From a virus, in the IMG/VR virus record IMGVR_UViG_3300029914_000011, positions 32,305 to 96,304 of that record: a stretch of 64,000 bases of DNA, one strand, 5' to 3'. The stretch's first letter is position 1; the number at the start of each line of letters is the position of its first letter. A program made the position numbers and the translations under genes. Shown one piece after another: positions 1 through 8,198 of the stretch. The notes beneath the pieces were generated by a model. That model had not been told where the DNA came from and did no database searches. It saw only the letters and a program-made list of their open reading frames with translations.

Positions 1-299
1 TCATAATTCACATCAGTAATTACCAATGTGGCCGACATAGAGGGTGTAAGTACGGATTTTGAATCAGAAACAGTCAATTGAAGGCAATCGTTTTCAACAA
101 CCAATGGCTGAGAAGCAATAGTTGAATAGTTTTGAGTATTTGTAGGTGTAGTTCTTAAAGTATCTCTAACTTTCCATCTTAAAAAAGTTAATACCCAAGC
201 AGGACTTGTTTGGTGAACAAAAATGTCATTTGCAAGATCATTGGCATTAGATCCATTAGGTAGAATATCATAAGTGTAGGCTGTATGGTTGGCTGCCAT
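1..299 (-). CDS. Hypothetical structural protein, C-terminus outside window
   Basis: An open frame starts at ATG 299 and runs off the left edge, giving 99 visible codons. It begins 2 nt after the stop of the tape-measure-like gene, so it probably belongs to the same tail operon. The visible part is hydrophilic and beta-rich, with a stretch resembling baseplate or tail proteins (TVSDSKSVLTPSMSATLVIT). No family was recognised; the virion role is inferred from position only. Confidence 0.7.
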   Translation of the reverse strand, partial: MAANHTAYTYDILPNGSNANDLANDIFVHQTSPAWVLTFLRWKVRDTLRTTPTNTQNYSTIASQPLVVENDCLQLTVSDSKSVLTPSMSATLVITDVNY

Positions 300-301
300 G
301 A

Positions 302-2665
302 TTAATGACTACCCCCAGAAGGACTAGGAGGACCCGCACTTTGCTGATTAGGTGCTTGGGCGGGTATTCCTAAGAAATTGTTTAATTGAGTTACTGCTTT
401 CGCTCTTTCTACCGCATCGGCGGAAGTATTCATTATTTTTACTAGATTTGCAATATTTTGTCCAAATTTATCAAGTGCATCTTTTGTTGGAGCAATCTGA
501 GATTGTAAACTGGAAAATAAATTATTGAAAAGTTTATCTCCCTGAGCTTGAATTGCATTCGTAGCATCTCCAGCCCTTCCACCAACGCCTGCTTCTAATT
601 GGGCTTTCTTTGCATCTTCTAGAGCTTTATTTTGCTGTTTTGCATCTCCAGACGCCTGTGCGTCAACATAGGCTCCAGCAAAACGGAAGTCTTTTCCTAA
701 ATCTGGATTCTCAACCGTTGCATTTATCTCTGCTTGACCCAAAGCAGAACTAACTTCTTTTTGTTGATCTTTGGTTAAAGAGGAAGTATCCAAAACAGAC
801 TGAAGACCGTATTTTTTCTTAAGATCTTTAAGTTTTTGAATCGATGTGTCACTGCTTTTAAATTTATTTTGAGACGCAGCAGTTACTTTATTTGCTTCCT
901 GAATAATTTGCTCAGGACTTATTGGATTTCCAGCCCTAGAAGCATTCTCTGCCAATTTCTGGACCATAGGGTTATCAACTGTTAATTGATCAATTGGAAT
1001 ATTAAAAAGTGCTGCCCTAGAAAAAGTATCTAACTTATTGAGGACTGGATTTTTAATGATTCCGGCAGCACGCATTGTTCCGGTTGGACCAGTTTGTTCT
1101 ACGGATTTTTGTCTATATAGTTCATATGCATTCTGACCAGCCTCGATACCTCTTGTAGTCTTATCTCCACCAAAGAATTTACCGACTGTACTCAAAATCT
1201 GATCTAGGCCCTCAGAACTTGAAGCACCGGATCTATTTACAATGGTTGCAGCAGATTCAATAAATTTTCTGTTTTCTTCTCTGTATTGGCTACCGTCTAA
1301 TCCAGTTCTAGTTCCTTCAGCCAATATTTTTATAAATGCGTCTTTTGAGCCAGTGTCAGATCCAATAGACCCAGAAAGTTTTCCTAATACCTGACTGGCA
1401 TTCGTAACATCTAAATTTCTTTCGGCTTGAAGTGCCGTAATTGAATTTCCTCTAGCAGATCTTGTTGATCCACCAGCACCAATGATATTGGATGCCGCCG
1501 TTCTTCCCTGTTGATCTGTAAAACCGGCGTCTTCTACTTTACCGTAAAAGCCTTTACCGCCAAGTCCATATCCATTGCCCCTTAATTCTTCATCGTTTAA
1601 CCCCAACTGTCTCTGTGTCCCTAAATCGGTCTGATATGTTTGTAGGTACCTGTTAGCTGCTGCGGTTCTGATCCCTCTTTCTGGACCATTTTTAATGGCA
1701 TTAAACTGTTCTTCTTGGGCTTGAGCTTGTTCATTTTTCTTTGTTTCTTCAAATTCTCTTTGTTGATCTTTAGAACCAAATCGTCCTGCTATTGATCTAA
1801 AGGCCTGCATGAAGTTACCATGTTGGAGGGCTCCTGAGCCTTCCTCACCAAATATTAAACTTCCAAGCATTCCTTGTGGCGTTTTTGTATTAGCCTTATA
1901 CCTACCTGCAATTTTATCTTGGGCGTACTGAGCCGCCTGTAATCGATCGGAATTGAATGTCAAATCTTCTGCGGCACCACCATTTAAAAGGGAATTAAGT
2001 CTTTGACCGCCTTGTCCTTGGGTTTGAAAGGTCTGAGCCTCTATTTCCCTGGTTCGAAATTGGGATTCCGCAAATACCCTTCTTGTAGCTTCTATTCCTT
2101 TAATCCCAGCAACGGCTGTACCGATACCAGCCATTATCATTCCAGGAACGCCCAAGGCTCCAATGAGACCGGAAAGACTGGTAATACCGCCTTTAGGCAT
2201 ATTGAATGCGCTTCCACCTGCACCGCCAGCGCCGCCTGGGGAAGGCGTCTTGCCGCCTTTAGGATTTAAGGACTGCTGAAGGCGATCTCTAGTCTTTAGA
2301 ATGGAATTGTAGTCTTCTTCTGCCTTATTGCGCTCCCTTGTCCAATAAGCCTTTTCTTTTTCGTTCTTAACGGATTCAACTTCTTTTCTTGAAATCTCTT
2401 CTAGTTTTCTTTTTTTGTCGTCTAATGCCCTATTAGCGATCTGAACAGCTTGCTGATCAAGCCTAGTAGATTTCTCTTTAGATCTTGTAGACTCTAGATT
2501 CTCCCTAAATACATCTGAAGAGGTCTTTTCGGCAGCGTTTTTGGATGAAGTCGAGCCAAGTTTTAACTTATCTGCATCCCCTTGAATCTTTTTGATTAAT
2601 GTCGAAAATGCCTTCTCAAGTTCTGAGGTATCCGCACCAATTTTAAGTTTTGTTTCTAATGACAT
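302..2665 (-). CDS. Tape-measure-like tail protein
   Basis: 787 residues. Residues 1-130 are charged, Lys/Glu-rich and predicted coiled coil. A Gly/Pro-rich linker (about 135-160) follows, then a hydrophobic segment (GLIGALGVPGMIMAGIGTAV, about 168-187), then a long Gln/Ala/Asn-rich helical part. This charged-helix, membrane-segment, helix layout is typical of tail tape measure proteins, which set tail length and travel through the tube at DNA ejection. At 787 residues it would specify a fairly short tail. It lies with structural genes and opposite in strand to the dUTPase operon. A Gly/Ser/Pro-rich C-terminal tail ends the protein. Function is by architecture, not by catalytic motif. Confidence 0.7.
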   Translation of the reverse strand: MSLETKLKIGADTSELEKAFSTLIKKIQGDADKLKLGSTSSKNAAEKTSSDVFRENLESTRSKEKSTRLDQQAVQIANRALDDKKRKLEEISRKEVESVKNEKEKAYWTRERNKAEEDYNSILKTRDRLQQSLNPKGGKTPSPGGAGGAGGSAFNMPKGGITSLSGLIGALGVPGMIMAGIGTAVAGIKGIEATRRVFAESQFRTREIEAQTFQTQGQGGQRLNSLLNGGAAEDLTFNSDRLQAAQYAQDKIAGRYKANTKTPQGMLGSLIFGEEGSGALQHGNFMQAFRSIAGRFGSKDQQREFEETKKNEQAQAQEEQFNAIKNGPERGIRTAAANRYLQTYQTDLGTQRQLGLNDEELRGNGYGLGGKGFYGKVEDAGFTDQQGRTAASNIIGAGGSTRSARGNSITALQAERNLDVTNASQVLGKLSGSIGSDTGSKDAFIKILAEGTRTGLDGSQYREENRKFIESAATIVNRSGASSSEGLDQILSTVGKFFGGDKTTRGIEAGQNAYELYRQKSVEQTGPTGTMRAAGIIKNPVLNKLDTFSRAALFNIPIDQLTVDNPMVQKLAENASRAGNPISPEQIIQEANKVTAASQNKFKSSDTSIQKLKDLKKKYGLQSVLDTSSLTKDQQKEVSSALGQAEINATVENPDLGKDFRFAGAYVDAQASGDAKQQNKALEDAKKAQLEAGVGGRAGDATNAIQAQGDKLFNNLFSSLQSQIAPTKDALDKFGQNIANLVKIMNTSADAVERAKAVTQLNNFLGIPAQAPNQQSAGPPSPSGGSH

Positions 2666-2739
2666 TGTGAAGACCCCAGATTAAAATTAGACCCTTATAA
2701 GATAAGATTGACGGTTTAACCTTTACTTACTTATATCAC

Positions 2740-2768
2740 TTGACCTCAACCTTTAAATAGGGTATAAA
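2740..2768 (+). promoter_or_regulatory. Sigma-70-type promoter, dUTPase operon
   Basis: TTGACC at 2740-2745, 17 nt spacer, TATAAA at 2763-2768. The ATG of the next gene is at 2775, so the expected transcription start falls at or next to the start codon: a probable leaderless mRNA. Confidence 0.7.
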
Positions 2769-2774
2769 TATAGT

Positions 2775-3008
2775 ATGGCTAAAAAGACCAAAAAACCCAA
2801 AAAGGTCGTAAAAAAGACAAAAGAAAACAAAAATACTAAGGAAATTAAGTACTTAGAAAGATTAATTGAGTTAAGTTTGAGGAATGTTACTGGCAAATCA
2901 GAAGAATTAGATAAGTTATTCACGAATCAGGCCAATAGGATGAAGGAGCAGATTATTAAATTAGAAGCAAATATCTATTTTAATAAGTGTTTTCTTGAAA
3001 TTAAGTGA
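2775..3008 (+). CDS. Small lysine-rich protein
   Basis: 77 residues. The N-terminal 22 residues are almost all Lys, Thr and Pro; the rest is an amphipathic helix. The basic N-terminus would suit nucleic-acid binding, but no family was recognised. It has no Shine-Dalgarno sequence and begins where transcription is expected to start. It is the first gene of the dUTPase operon. Confidence 0.7.
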   Translation: MAKKTKKPKKVVKKTKENKNTKEIKYLERLIELSLRNVTGKSEELDKLFTNQANRMKEQIIKLEANIYFNKCFLEIK

Positions 3009-3020
3009 TATATTAATTTT

Positions 3021-3308
3021 ATGCATGACGACGATTACGATGATGATTGTTTTGACGCTTTTAGGTATCTCTTGGGAAGTCTTAATGATGATATTAAAGA
3101 TGATTCAGAAGAATACCCTCGAATGGTTGGTATGAGTAAGTGGCTACAATTAGAAGCTGAAGCCGCTACTGCCAATATTTTTCCAGATGTTGGGGTAGAT
3201 TGGGCTCGCATGGAACCAGAAGCCAGGACCTGTTCCCACGAATGGGCGATCTATCAGGGACTAAATGAAAAATATGAATTTTGTAAGAAGTGCGATGAGA
3301 AAAAATGA
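3021..3308 (+). CDS. Small acidic protein with C-terminal zinc-ribbon-like motif
   Basis: 95 residues, strongly acidic at the N-terminus (HDDDYDDDCFD). The C-terminus has Cys-x-His followed by FCKKC, a Cys/His then CxxC pattern suggesting one bound zinc. It overlaps the dUTPase start by ATGA, so the two are translationally coupled. Function unknown. Confidence 0.75.
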   Translation: MHDDDYDDDCFDAFRYLLGSLNDDIKDDSEEYPRMVGMSKWLQLEAEAATANIFPDVGVDWARMEPEARTCSHEWAIYQGLNEKYEFCKKCDEKK

Positions 3309-3769
3309 GAGTTAAAATTAAAAAATTGCATCCAGATGCCATCATACCAAAATACGCAACTCCAGGCGCTGCCGGTTTTGACTTGGTTGCCATTGAAGAT
3401 GTAGCTATCGAACCTAGCACTACGGTTCTGATTAAAACAGGACTATCTTTTGAAATACCGGAAGGCTACGAACTTCAAATTCGCCCACGATCTGGGACGT
3501 CTTTAAGAACACCTCTTAGAGTAGCAAATAGTCCAGGAACTGTTGACGCCGATTATCGCGGAGAAGTTTGTGTGATTATGTCTAACATTCAAGTACATCC
3601 ATCATACAGTGCTGGGCTATATGGTGTAAGTTTAGCGCAATACATTAACAAGGGTGATCGTATTGCTCAAGGCGTTATCTGTCCAATTATTCAAGGTTCG
3701 TTTGTTGAAGTCGAAGAGTTAAACAATACCCAGCGTGGTGCGGGTGGATTTGGGAGTACTGGGGTATGA
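3305..3769 (+). CDS. dut: dUTP diphosphatase (dUTPase)
   Basis: 154 residues, normal length for a trimeric dUTPase, which hydrolyses dUTP to dUMP and pyrophosphate, keeping uracil out of phage DNA and supplying dUMP for dTTP synthesis. All five family motifs are present: AGFDL (23-27), PRSGTS (61-66), GTVDADYRGE (78-87, with the catalytic-site Asp and Tyr), GDRIAQ (117-122) and the C-terminal Gly-rich arm RGAGGFGSTG (144-153). Start ATG overlaps the upstream stop (ATGA) and its own stop overlaps the next start, so it is the centre of a coupled operon. It works with the class II ribonucleotide reductase at 8.2-9.8 kb. Confidence 0.97.
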   Translation: MRVKIKKLHPDAIIPKYATPGAAGFDLVAIEDVAIEPSTTVLIKTGLSFEIPEGYELQIRPRSGTSLRTPLRVANSPGTVDADYRGEVCVIMSNIQVHPSYSAGLYGVSLAQYINKGDRIAQGVICPIIQGSFVEVEELNNTQRGAGGFGSTGV

Positions 3770-4023
3770 CATCTAGAGATTTTGCATATTGGCTCCAGGG
3801 TTTCCTTGAGGTTTCTAATCCTACACATATAGGAGAAAATGAAACCACTATTATTAAAAATCATCTAAATATGGTTTTTAAGCACGAGATCGATCCTTCT
3901 CATGGCGATAAAAAGCATCAAGAAGAATTGAGTAAAATTCATCAGGGATCCTCATTGCCAATTTCTGACGAAATGCGTCGCGTGCTGCAATCTGGGATTA
4001 TCGAAGCTAAATTTAACTGTTAA
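3766..4023 (+). CDS. Conserved phage hypothetical protein
   Basis: 85 residues, ATGA-coupled to dUTPase. It begins DFAYWLQGFLEV followed by an IIKNHLNMVFKH helix, a pattern I recall from small proteins of many tailed phages with no assigned function. Cytosolic, helical. Confidence 0.75.
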   Translation: MTSRDFAYWLQGFLEVSNPTHIGENETTIIKNHLNMVFKHEIDPSHGDKKHQEELSKIHQGSSLPISDEMRRVLQSGIIEAKFNC

Positions 4024-4032
4024 GGAAATCAT

Positions 4033-4257
4033 ATGCCCAAAGCAATACTGGAATTTAATTTACCAGAAGAAAAGGAAGAGTTTGAGTCAGCCAAAAATGG
4101 TGGGTGTTATAAACTTGCTCTTTGGGATCTAGACCAATACCTAAGAGGTATCTTAAAATACAATAGTGATGCTCATGACCAAAAAACAATCGACGAATTA
4201 CAAAATACAAGAAATAAACTTCATGAGTTTCTTCACGATTACGATTTGAGTTTATAA
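4033..4257 (+). CDS. Hypothetical protein
   Basis: 74 residues, preceded by AAGGAAATCAT. Acidic and helical. The pattern LWDLDQYLRGILKY followed by ELQNTRNKLHEFL is seen in several small phage proteins of unknown function. Last gene of the dUTPase operon; a structured RNA follows within 6 nt. Confidence 0.7.
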   Translation: MPKAILEFNLPEEKEEFESAKNGGCYKLALWDLDQYLRGILKYNSDAHDQKTIDELQNTRNKLHEFLHDYDLSL

Positions 4258-4262
4258 AAAAT

Positions 4263-4463
4263 TTGCGGCTGCGTGGAAAGCTAGTTAGGTACTGGAAGAG
4301 TCGTGCGCTCCAGTTTAAGATAGAAATACGCCTACGAGAGACACGCCTAATATATCTAAGGCTGGAGCCTTATTGTGCGTTGGACGATAATCTGAACGCA
4401 TCGAGTGCAGGGTAGATACTGCATAGGTAAACATCCAGAGTGGGATTTGCGCCCCACCCGCAA
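4263..4463 (+). ncRNA. Structured RNA, copy 1 of a two-member family
   Basis: 201 nt closed by TTGCGG (4263-4268) and CCGCAA (4458-4463). Inside: GCGTG (4271-4275) pairs with CACGC (4342-4346) around a hairpin CTGGA/TCCAG (4292-4296, 4309-4313). Then come TAAGGC/GCCTTA (4357-4372, loop TGGA), TGCGTT/AACGCA (4376-4400), TGCAG/CTGCA (4406-4423) and GTGGG/CCCAC (4440-4457, 8-nt loop). The last hairpin abuts the closing strand directly. The minus-strand RNA at 11867-12028 has the same order of helices, the same GCGTGGAAAGC and GAGACACGC motifs, but different paired bases in the closing and last helices. A TATAAA at 4253-4258 could drive it, with a poor -35. I do not recognise the family; it is not tRNA, tmRNA, RNase P or group I intron by the motifs I can check. 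Confidence 0.75.
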
Positions 4464-4465
4464 TA

Positions 4466-4639
4466 TTAATTCTTGTTTTTTTCGTAGATCTTAACTTCTT
4501 CTTTTATTATCTGACGACCTTTTTGTCGTTCTTTTCTATTAGCTTTACGCACATCTTTTAGGGTACTATAGCCGTCTGTAGCCATTTCTATGGCTTGCTT
4601 ACACCGTTTAGCGGTCTTTAGGGTATCTATCTTTGCCAT
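4466..4639 (-). CDS. Small basic helical protein
   Basis: 57 residues from ATG 4639, with ATCCTTT-type spacing on the opposite strand giving an AAAGGATAG leader. Lys/Arg-rich helix throughout, CysX only once. It converges on the structured RNA, which ends 2 nt from its stop. No family recognised. Confidence 0.65.
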   Translation of the reverse strand: MAKIDTLKTAKRCKQAIEMATDGYSTLKDVRKANRKERQKGRQIIKEEVKIYEKNKN

Positions 4640-4676
4640 AACTATCCTTTAAACGATACATAAAGAGGCTTTTGTG

Positions 4677-4943
4677 TCATTTAATCGCTTCATAATAAGA
4701 TTCTGGCGCACCAATAAATTCAGTGTATCTGTAAAATTTTATAAGTCTATCGATTATCACGATCAATTCTGGCGTAAAACCAATATCTTCACCTAAATAG
4801 AAAGCTACCACCACGCAGGGGCACCCAGTACTTGTGGCGCAAACCGAAATTGCACTCCCAAGATCGTAACTCACCTTATGTGTTTTGTAAAATTTTTGTA
4901 CAAAATTCTTATTTACGATGTACCTATTTAGGTCTATCTTCAT
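4677..4943 (-). CDS. Hypothetical protein
   Basis: 88 residues. Two Cys flank STGCPC near the middle, followed by a hydrophobic strand (VVVAFYLG) and helix. No signal peptide. Starts 10 nt after the upstream membrane protein gene. No family recognised. Confidence 0.65.
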   Translation of the reverse strand: MKIDLNRYIVNKNFVQKFYKTHKVSYDLGSAISVCATSTGCPCVVVAFYLGEDIGFTPELIVIIDRLIKFYRYTEFIGAPESYYEAIK

Positions 4944-4953
4944 TTACGAAACC

Positions 4954-5118
4954 TTACATGTTATTTTCTAGACCAAATTTTTTTATTATAGGGTTTGGAG
5001 TATCAAGATTTTTCTGTATCTCAGTCATGTTCTTGATTATTGCTTTAATTGTAAAAAATCCCAATAATATCCATACCAAACATAATACTAGCCTAGGAGT
5101 ATTCCCACTTCTATTCAT
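4954..5118 (-). CDS. Small single-pass membrane protein
   Basis: 54 residues from ATG 5118 (MNRSGN). One transmembrane helix (LVLCLVWILLGFFTIKAII) is followed by a charged tail. A longer TTG start is possible but overlaps the previous gene more. Overlaps the upstream gene by 8 nt. Function unknown. Confidence 0.6.
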   Translation of the reverse strand: MNRSGNTPRLVLCLVWILLGFFTIKAIIKNMTEIQKNLDTPNPIIKKFGLENNM

Positions 5119-5446
5119 ATTCAAAACCCAAACCAATCATTGCCTTTAGTGCAAATGGATTTTCTTTAAGATCGGAAATCAAATGCGTAAATATAGGATC
5201 CTTTTCCATTTCACAAAGTACGGGGGCCATAAAATATCCTGGGCTGTGGTCGGCAGCAAATTTTAGATATTTTTCACCTTCTTCTTCCATATCCATGGCA
5301 AAATAATCATGGGCAACTGAAGTCATACATTTAGAGTATGCAAGATGTGGCAAAGCATCTTTGTTGAGAATGAGATAGTCCAATAGAACACCTAGTTCTT
5401 TTATGAGATCCTCATGGTCTTGTGGGATATCGCCGTATGTTTTCAT
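5111..5446 (-). CDS. Hypothetical alpha-helical protein
   Basis: 111 residues, acidic, all helical; the middle (EEEGEKYLKFAADHSPGYF) resembles a tetratricopeptide-like helix pair. Start is 1 nt into the upstream gene stop (overlap), part of a coupled run with the HAD-like and RlaP-like genes. Confidence 0.75.
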   Translation of the reverse strand: MKTYGDIPQDHEDLIKELGVLLDYLILNKDALPHLAYSKCMTSVAHDYFAMDMEEEGEKYLKFAADHSPGYFMAPVLCEMEKDPIFTHLISDLKENPFALKAMIGLGFEYE

Positions 5447-5664
5447 TAAAGAAATTTAATTTCCCCAGAAATGTTAGTAATACAAAAATCTAAATAGGTT
5501 CCAGTGTATCTGCCTTCTTTATCGTATTGAGCATTGAATTCCCTAAAAAAGGTTTCCATATCTTCCAATGAATAGAATTTCCTCATAGCGGGAGTGGCAT
5601 CCTCGACATAATATACGACATGATAAGGTTTACTTTTGGTTTTTTTAGTGGCCTTCTTTTTCAT
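5446..5664 (-). CDS. Hypothetical protein, basic N-terminus
   Basis: 72 residues from ATG 5664, chosen over an upstream TTG because GGAGAG lies at the right distance. KKKATKKTKSK at the N-terminus, then a mixed alpha/beta part. Start lies inside the 3' end of the HAD-like gene. No family recognised. Confidence 0.65.
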   Translation of the reverse strand: MKKKATKKTKSKPYHVVYYVEDATPAMRKFYSLEDMETFFREFNAQYDKEGRYTGTYLDFCITNISGEIKFL

Positions 5665-6133
5665 TGTTCTCTCCAAATTTTTGAATTACTTTTTCTGCAT
5701 CGGAAAATGTAAGTCCGTTCTTGCTATCTATTTGTACTAACCTGTCTATAAAGGGCGCTAAGTCTGTTCCGTCATCAATAATTACAAAATTTGTAATTTC
5801 TGGATGGTACTTTAAATAAAGAGCGATCTCGTGGCCTCTATATCCATTTTCCAAAACTGGGGTTACGCCAACAATAAAGGATCCTGAAATATGGTACTGG
5901 TCAAACATTTCTTGCAGAGCTTCTATGGTGTAGTGTTTTCTCCAACTAGAAGTGATAACTATTTCGACTTTGGGGACTTCTTCTAAAATATATTGAAGAT
6001 TTGACATCGCAACTGGATCAAGAACTTTAGAACTAACGGTATTCGTTAAACCCAACAAATTCAAACGATTATTACAAATCATCGAACTAACTGAAACTAG
6101 GACCCCATCGATATCGACAAAGAGGGCTTTCAT
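5645..6133 (-). CDS. HAD-superfamily phosphatase-like protein (HAD_SAK type)
   Basis: 162 residues. HAD motif I is FVDIDGVL (nucleophile Asp7, acid Asp9), motif II is ITSSWR (60-65), and the acidic motif is VIIDDGTDL (about 117-125). The SSWR signature and short alpha/beta fold match HAD proteins that accompany RNA repair (the HAD_SAK families of Swiss Army Knife RNA repair proteins), which can remove phosphates from RNA ends. It is coupled by ATGA to a small zinc protein and then to an RlaP-like nucleotidyltransferase, and an RNA ligase lies 5 kb away. The substrate is not shown by sequence; a general nucleotidase or phosphatase role is the alternative. Confidence 0.85.
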   Translation of the reverse strand: MKALFVDIDGVLVSVSSMICNNRLNLLGLTNTVSSKVLDPVAMSNLQYILEEVPKVEIVITSSWRKHYTIEALQEMFDQYHISGSFIVGVTPVLENGYRGHEIALYLKYHPEITNFVIIDDGTDLAPFIDRLVQIDSKNGLTFSDAEKVIQKFGENNEKEGH

Positions 6134-6297
6134 ACTCTAAATACCTTAATGGTTCCACAATATCTACATTTACTGACCAACTTACGAGCCACGGGACGTT
6201 TCGTGCTTATCTCTTGATCAAATATGTCTATGGAATCCATAGTATGGAATCTATGTGGACAGAAAAACAGTCTTAAAATTTTGTATAGATACTTCAT
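6130..6297 (-). CDS. Small zinc-ribbon protein
   Basis: 55 residues from ATG 6297. CPH near residue 13 and CRYC near residue 44 form a Cys/His plus CxxC zinc site, a common small phage-protein pattern. ATGA overlaps join it to the RlaP-like gene upstream and the HAD-like gene downstream, so it may serve the same pathway. Function unknown. Confidence 0.75.
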   Translation of the reverse strand: MKYLYKILRLFFCPHRFHTMDSIDIFDQEISTKRPVARKLVSKCRYCGTIKVFRV

Positions 6298-7304
6298 TTG
6301 ATCTCTCTTTTTACTTCATCAGAATAAACATGGTAAACGAAATCCTTGATCCATTCAAGATCTGGTTTTGCTCGAAGAGTAGAAGTCTTTTCTACCTCGA
6401 CCAATTCTTCTAGGCCAGAAGTAATCATTTCAGATACTTGTTCGAATGGCAGTTGTTCGGTCTTGATCTTAATTAGCAATTCCGCATCTGGACGAGGGAA
6501 TGTGATATTTCCAGTACGAAGAAGTTCTAGGCCTTCACTGTTTACTCGAACAGCATGGGAAAGAGCCTTAAAACATACTCCACCGGCAATATTTGCCTTG
6601 CGTGAACGAGATCCGTACTCTGCATAGATTCGACTAACAATGTCTAAAGCGTCTTTTGCTCTAATTGCCATGGGAATAAAGCGACCACAAATTTTTAGGT
6701 GAGGTTGATTCATTTCGCCTTTAGGGTCTGGTTTCATTACCATTTCTATAAGCGGCGTTTTTTCGAGATTAACCAACGATTGCGTATGGTAAATTAAATC
6801 AAGAATTCCTTTTTCGTGATCTCTTAATCTGTCATATGGAGGAAAGGTTTCTAAGGAACCGATAGCCATTTTAAGGGCATCCATGCGAGTACCTTTTACG
6901 CCATACTTTGCAGCTTGTTTACGAGCATATCCAATGAAGGCATTAACATTCTTAGAAATAATTTTCTCTTTATTATCCCGAATTGTTTTGAAGATGTACC
7001 AGTTAGCGGGGTTCTTTGCCGTAAACATTTCGTCTGGGGAGAAGATCATATCAAGGGCCATGGTCTGGCCTTCTGCGAATAATTTTAAAAATTGATCAAC
7101 CGAGAAAATCTCAATATCTACATCGTCCTTACTATTGCGCTCTCCATGGGCCTTCTTTCGACTCATGTTTACCGTTTTGTGGTAGTCGTTTAATACGATT
7201 TGACGGCCCGTAGGCAAATAAATGGACTTAAAATCGAGATCAGACTTTGGAGTAGTTGTTCCGTAAAGAGCCGACCCAAATTTCAACTCAAAAAGCTTAT
7301 TCAT
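6294..7304 (-). CDS. RlaP-like nucleotidyltransferase (DNA polymerase beta superfamily)
   Basis: 336 residues. The N-terminus has the nucleotidyltransferase signature GSALYG followed by SDLDFK (Gly10-Ser11, Asp22 and Asp24 as metal ligands); a further acidic cluster (DVDIEIFS, about 62-69) supplies the third carboxylate. The size and layout match the predicted nucleotidyltransferase family known as RlaP, found beside RNA ligases in RNA repair operons. In this phage it sits with a HAD_SAK-like gene and a separate RNA ligase. The expected reaction is nucleotide addition to an RNA end, but this is family-based. It is translated just before the small zinc protein (ATGA). Confidence 0.88.
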   Translation of the reverse strand: MNKLFELKFGSALYGTTTPKSDLDFKSIYLPTGRQIVLNDYHKTVNMSRKKAHGERNSKDDVDIEIFSVDQFLKLFAEGQTMALDMIFSPDEMFTAKNPANWYIFKTIRDNKEKIISKNVNAFIGYARKQAAKYGVKGTRMDALKMAIGSLETFPPYDRLRDHEKGILDLIYHTQSLVNLEKTPLIEMVMKPDPKGEMNQPHLKICGRFIPMAIRAKDALDIVSRIYAEYGSRSRKANIAGGVCFKALSHAVRVNSEGLELLRTGNITFPRPDAELLIKIKTEQLPFEQVSEMITSGLEELVEVEKTSTLRAKPDLEWIKDFVYHVYSDEVKREIK

Positions 7305-7931
7305 TTATCCTCTTCCTGGAGTATCCGATGGTAGACCAAGATATTCCCGCCAATCAACCCATCTACGAGTATTTGGCTTAACGATATTTCCATTAATAGC
7401 AACACCATCATTTAGGGTTTTAATAAAACCCCAATCTCGCTTAGTACGACCAGTAAAACAAAAAGTTAATGGAGCAAATTCTTTTTCGTTTAATCTATAA
7501 GAATGATCGGTTAGAACCTGATGCTGATCTGTTGCTTTTCTCCAAACAAATCTATTTTTTGCTACTGGATATGTTTTGATATCATCCATCAACCTTGTAG
7601 AGTTTCCAGAAGTTCTTGTAAAAATTAAAGAATTTGCTCCAGACTGTCTGCGTGTTAATTCTACTTCTTTTGTCTGAGGATTAAATTTCTTTTCTGTATA
7701 AGCACCACGAACCAAGTAGGTACAGAAATCCCAAGGATGATCGTGTAGATCGTCCCGATCAGAACGTAAAAATTGATGGATAAAGAAATTAAAATACTTT
7801 GATTTGATTACATAGTATCGGATTAGATAAACGTCCTGCGGGCCTCCAGTACCAGTAATACGAAGTGTCTTACTTCTTTTTTCACAATAGGACATTAACT
7901 TGTTGGCAACAAAAAGAGTTAAATTATTCAT
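7305..7931 (-). CDS. Cupin-like conserved phage protein
   Basis: 208 residues from ATG 7931, chosen because it overlaps the upstream stop as ATGA. The centre has RDDLHDHPWDFCTYLVRGAY, a His-x-His-Pro-Trp motif of small cupin-like proteins, with a second His (DQHQVLTDH) further on, so a metal-binding beta-barrel is likely. Stop abuts the RlaP-like start. Substrate unknown. Confidence 0.75.
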   Translation of the reverse strand: MNNLTLFVANKLMSYCEKRSKTLRITGTGGPQDVYLIRYYVIKSKYFNFFIHQFLRSDRDDLHDHPWDFCTYLVRGAYTEKKFNPQTKEVELTRRQSGANSLIFTRTSGNSTRLMDDIKTYPVAKNRFVWRKATDQHQVLTDHSYRLNEKEFAPLTFCFTGRTKRDWGFIKTLNDGVAINGNIVKPNTRRWVDWREYLGLPSDTPGRG

Positions 7932-8152
7932 TTTGTACACTTCTTTAGCTCATCGCCTTTAAAAGATTCTGGAACAATTGAACCCTTACAATCCAAATCT
8001 ACATCGTATACCGGTGGATCTACTTGGATCTGATGTTCTACTGTGCCTTTACATCCTTCATAAAAACCTTTGGTTACAACTACACAATCCTTGAAATGGA
8101 ATGGTGTCGATAACATAGTGGCCAACATAAGAACGAAATTAGTATTCATCAT
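7928..8152 (-). CDS. Small SH3-like protein with possible signal peptide
   Basis: 74 residues, start ATG 8152 with AGGAG upstream. A short hydrophobic N-terminus (FVLMLATMLSTPF) is followed by a KOW/SH3-like strand pattern (CVVVTKGFYEGCKGTVEH). First gene after promoter 8170-8198. It may be exported; function unknown. Confidence 0.65.
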   Translation of the reverse strand: MMNTNFVLMLATMLSTPFHFKDCVVVTKGFYEGCKGTVEHQIQVDPPVYDVDLDCKGSIVPESFKGDELKKCTK

Positions 8153-8169
8153 ATAGAACTCCTATCTAA

Positions 8170-8198
8170 AATATATCAAAAAAATATTGTTAAGTCAA
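8170..8198 (-). promoter_or_regulatory. Sigma-70-type promoter
   Basis: On the minus strand TTGACT (8193-8198), 17 nt spacer, TATATT (8170-8175). It drives the 8152 gene and then the cupin, RlaP, zinc protein and HAD genes. It lies in the 46-nt gap after the reductase gene. Confidence 0.75.

Noticed and set aside
4263-4463. Structured RNA as RNase P, 6S RNA, SRP RNA or cobalamin riboswitch
   Set aside because: GUGGAAAGC only loosely resembles the RNase P CR-I block and the partner block is absent. No SRP GGAA/GCAGC domain, no long 6S-type bubble, and no B12-box sequence.
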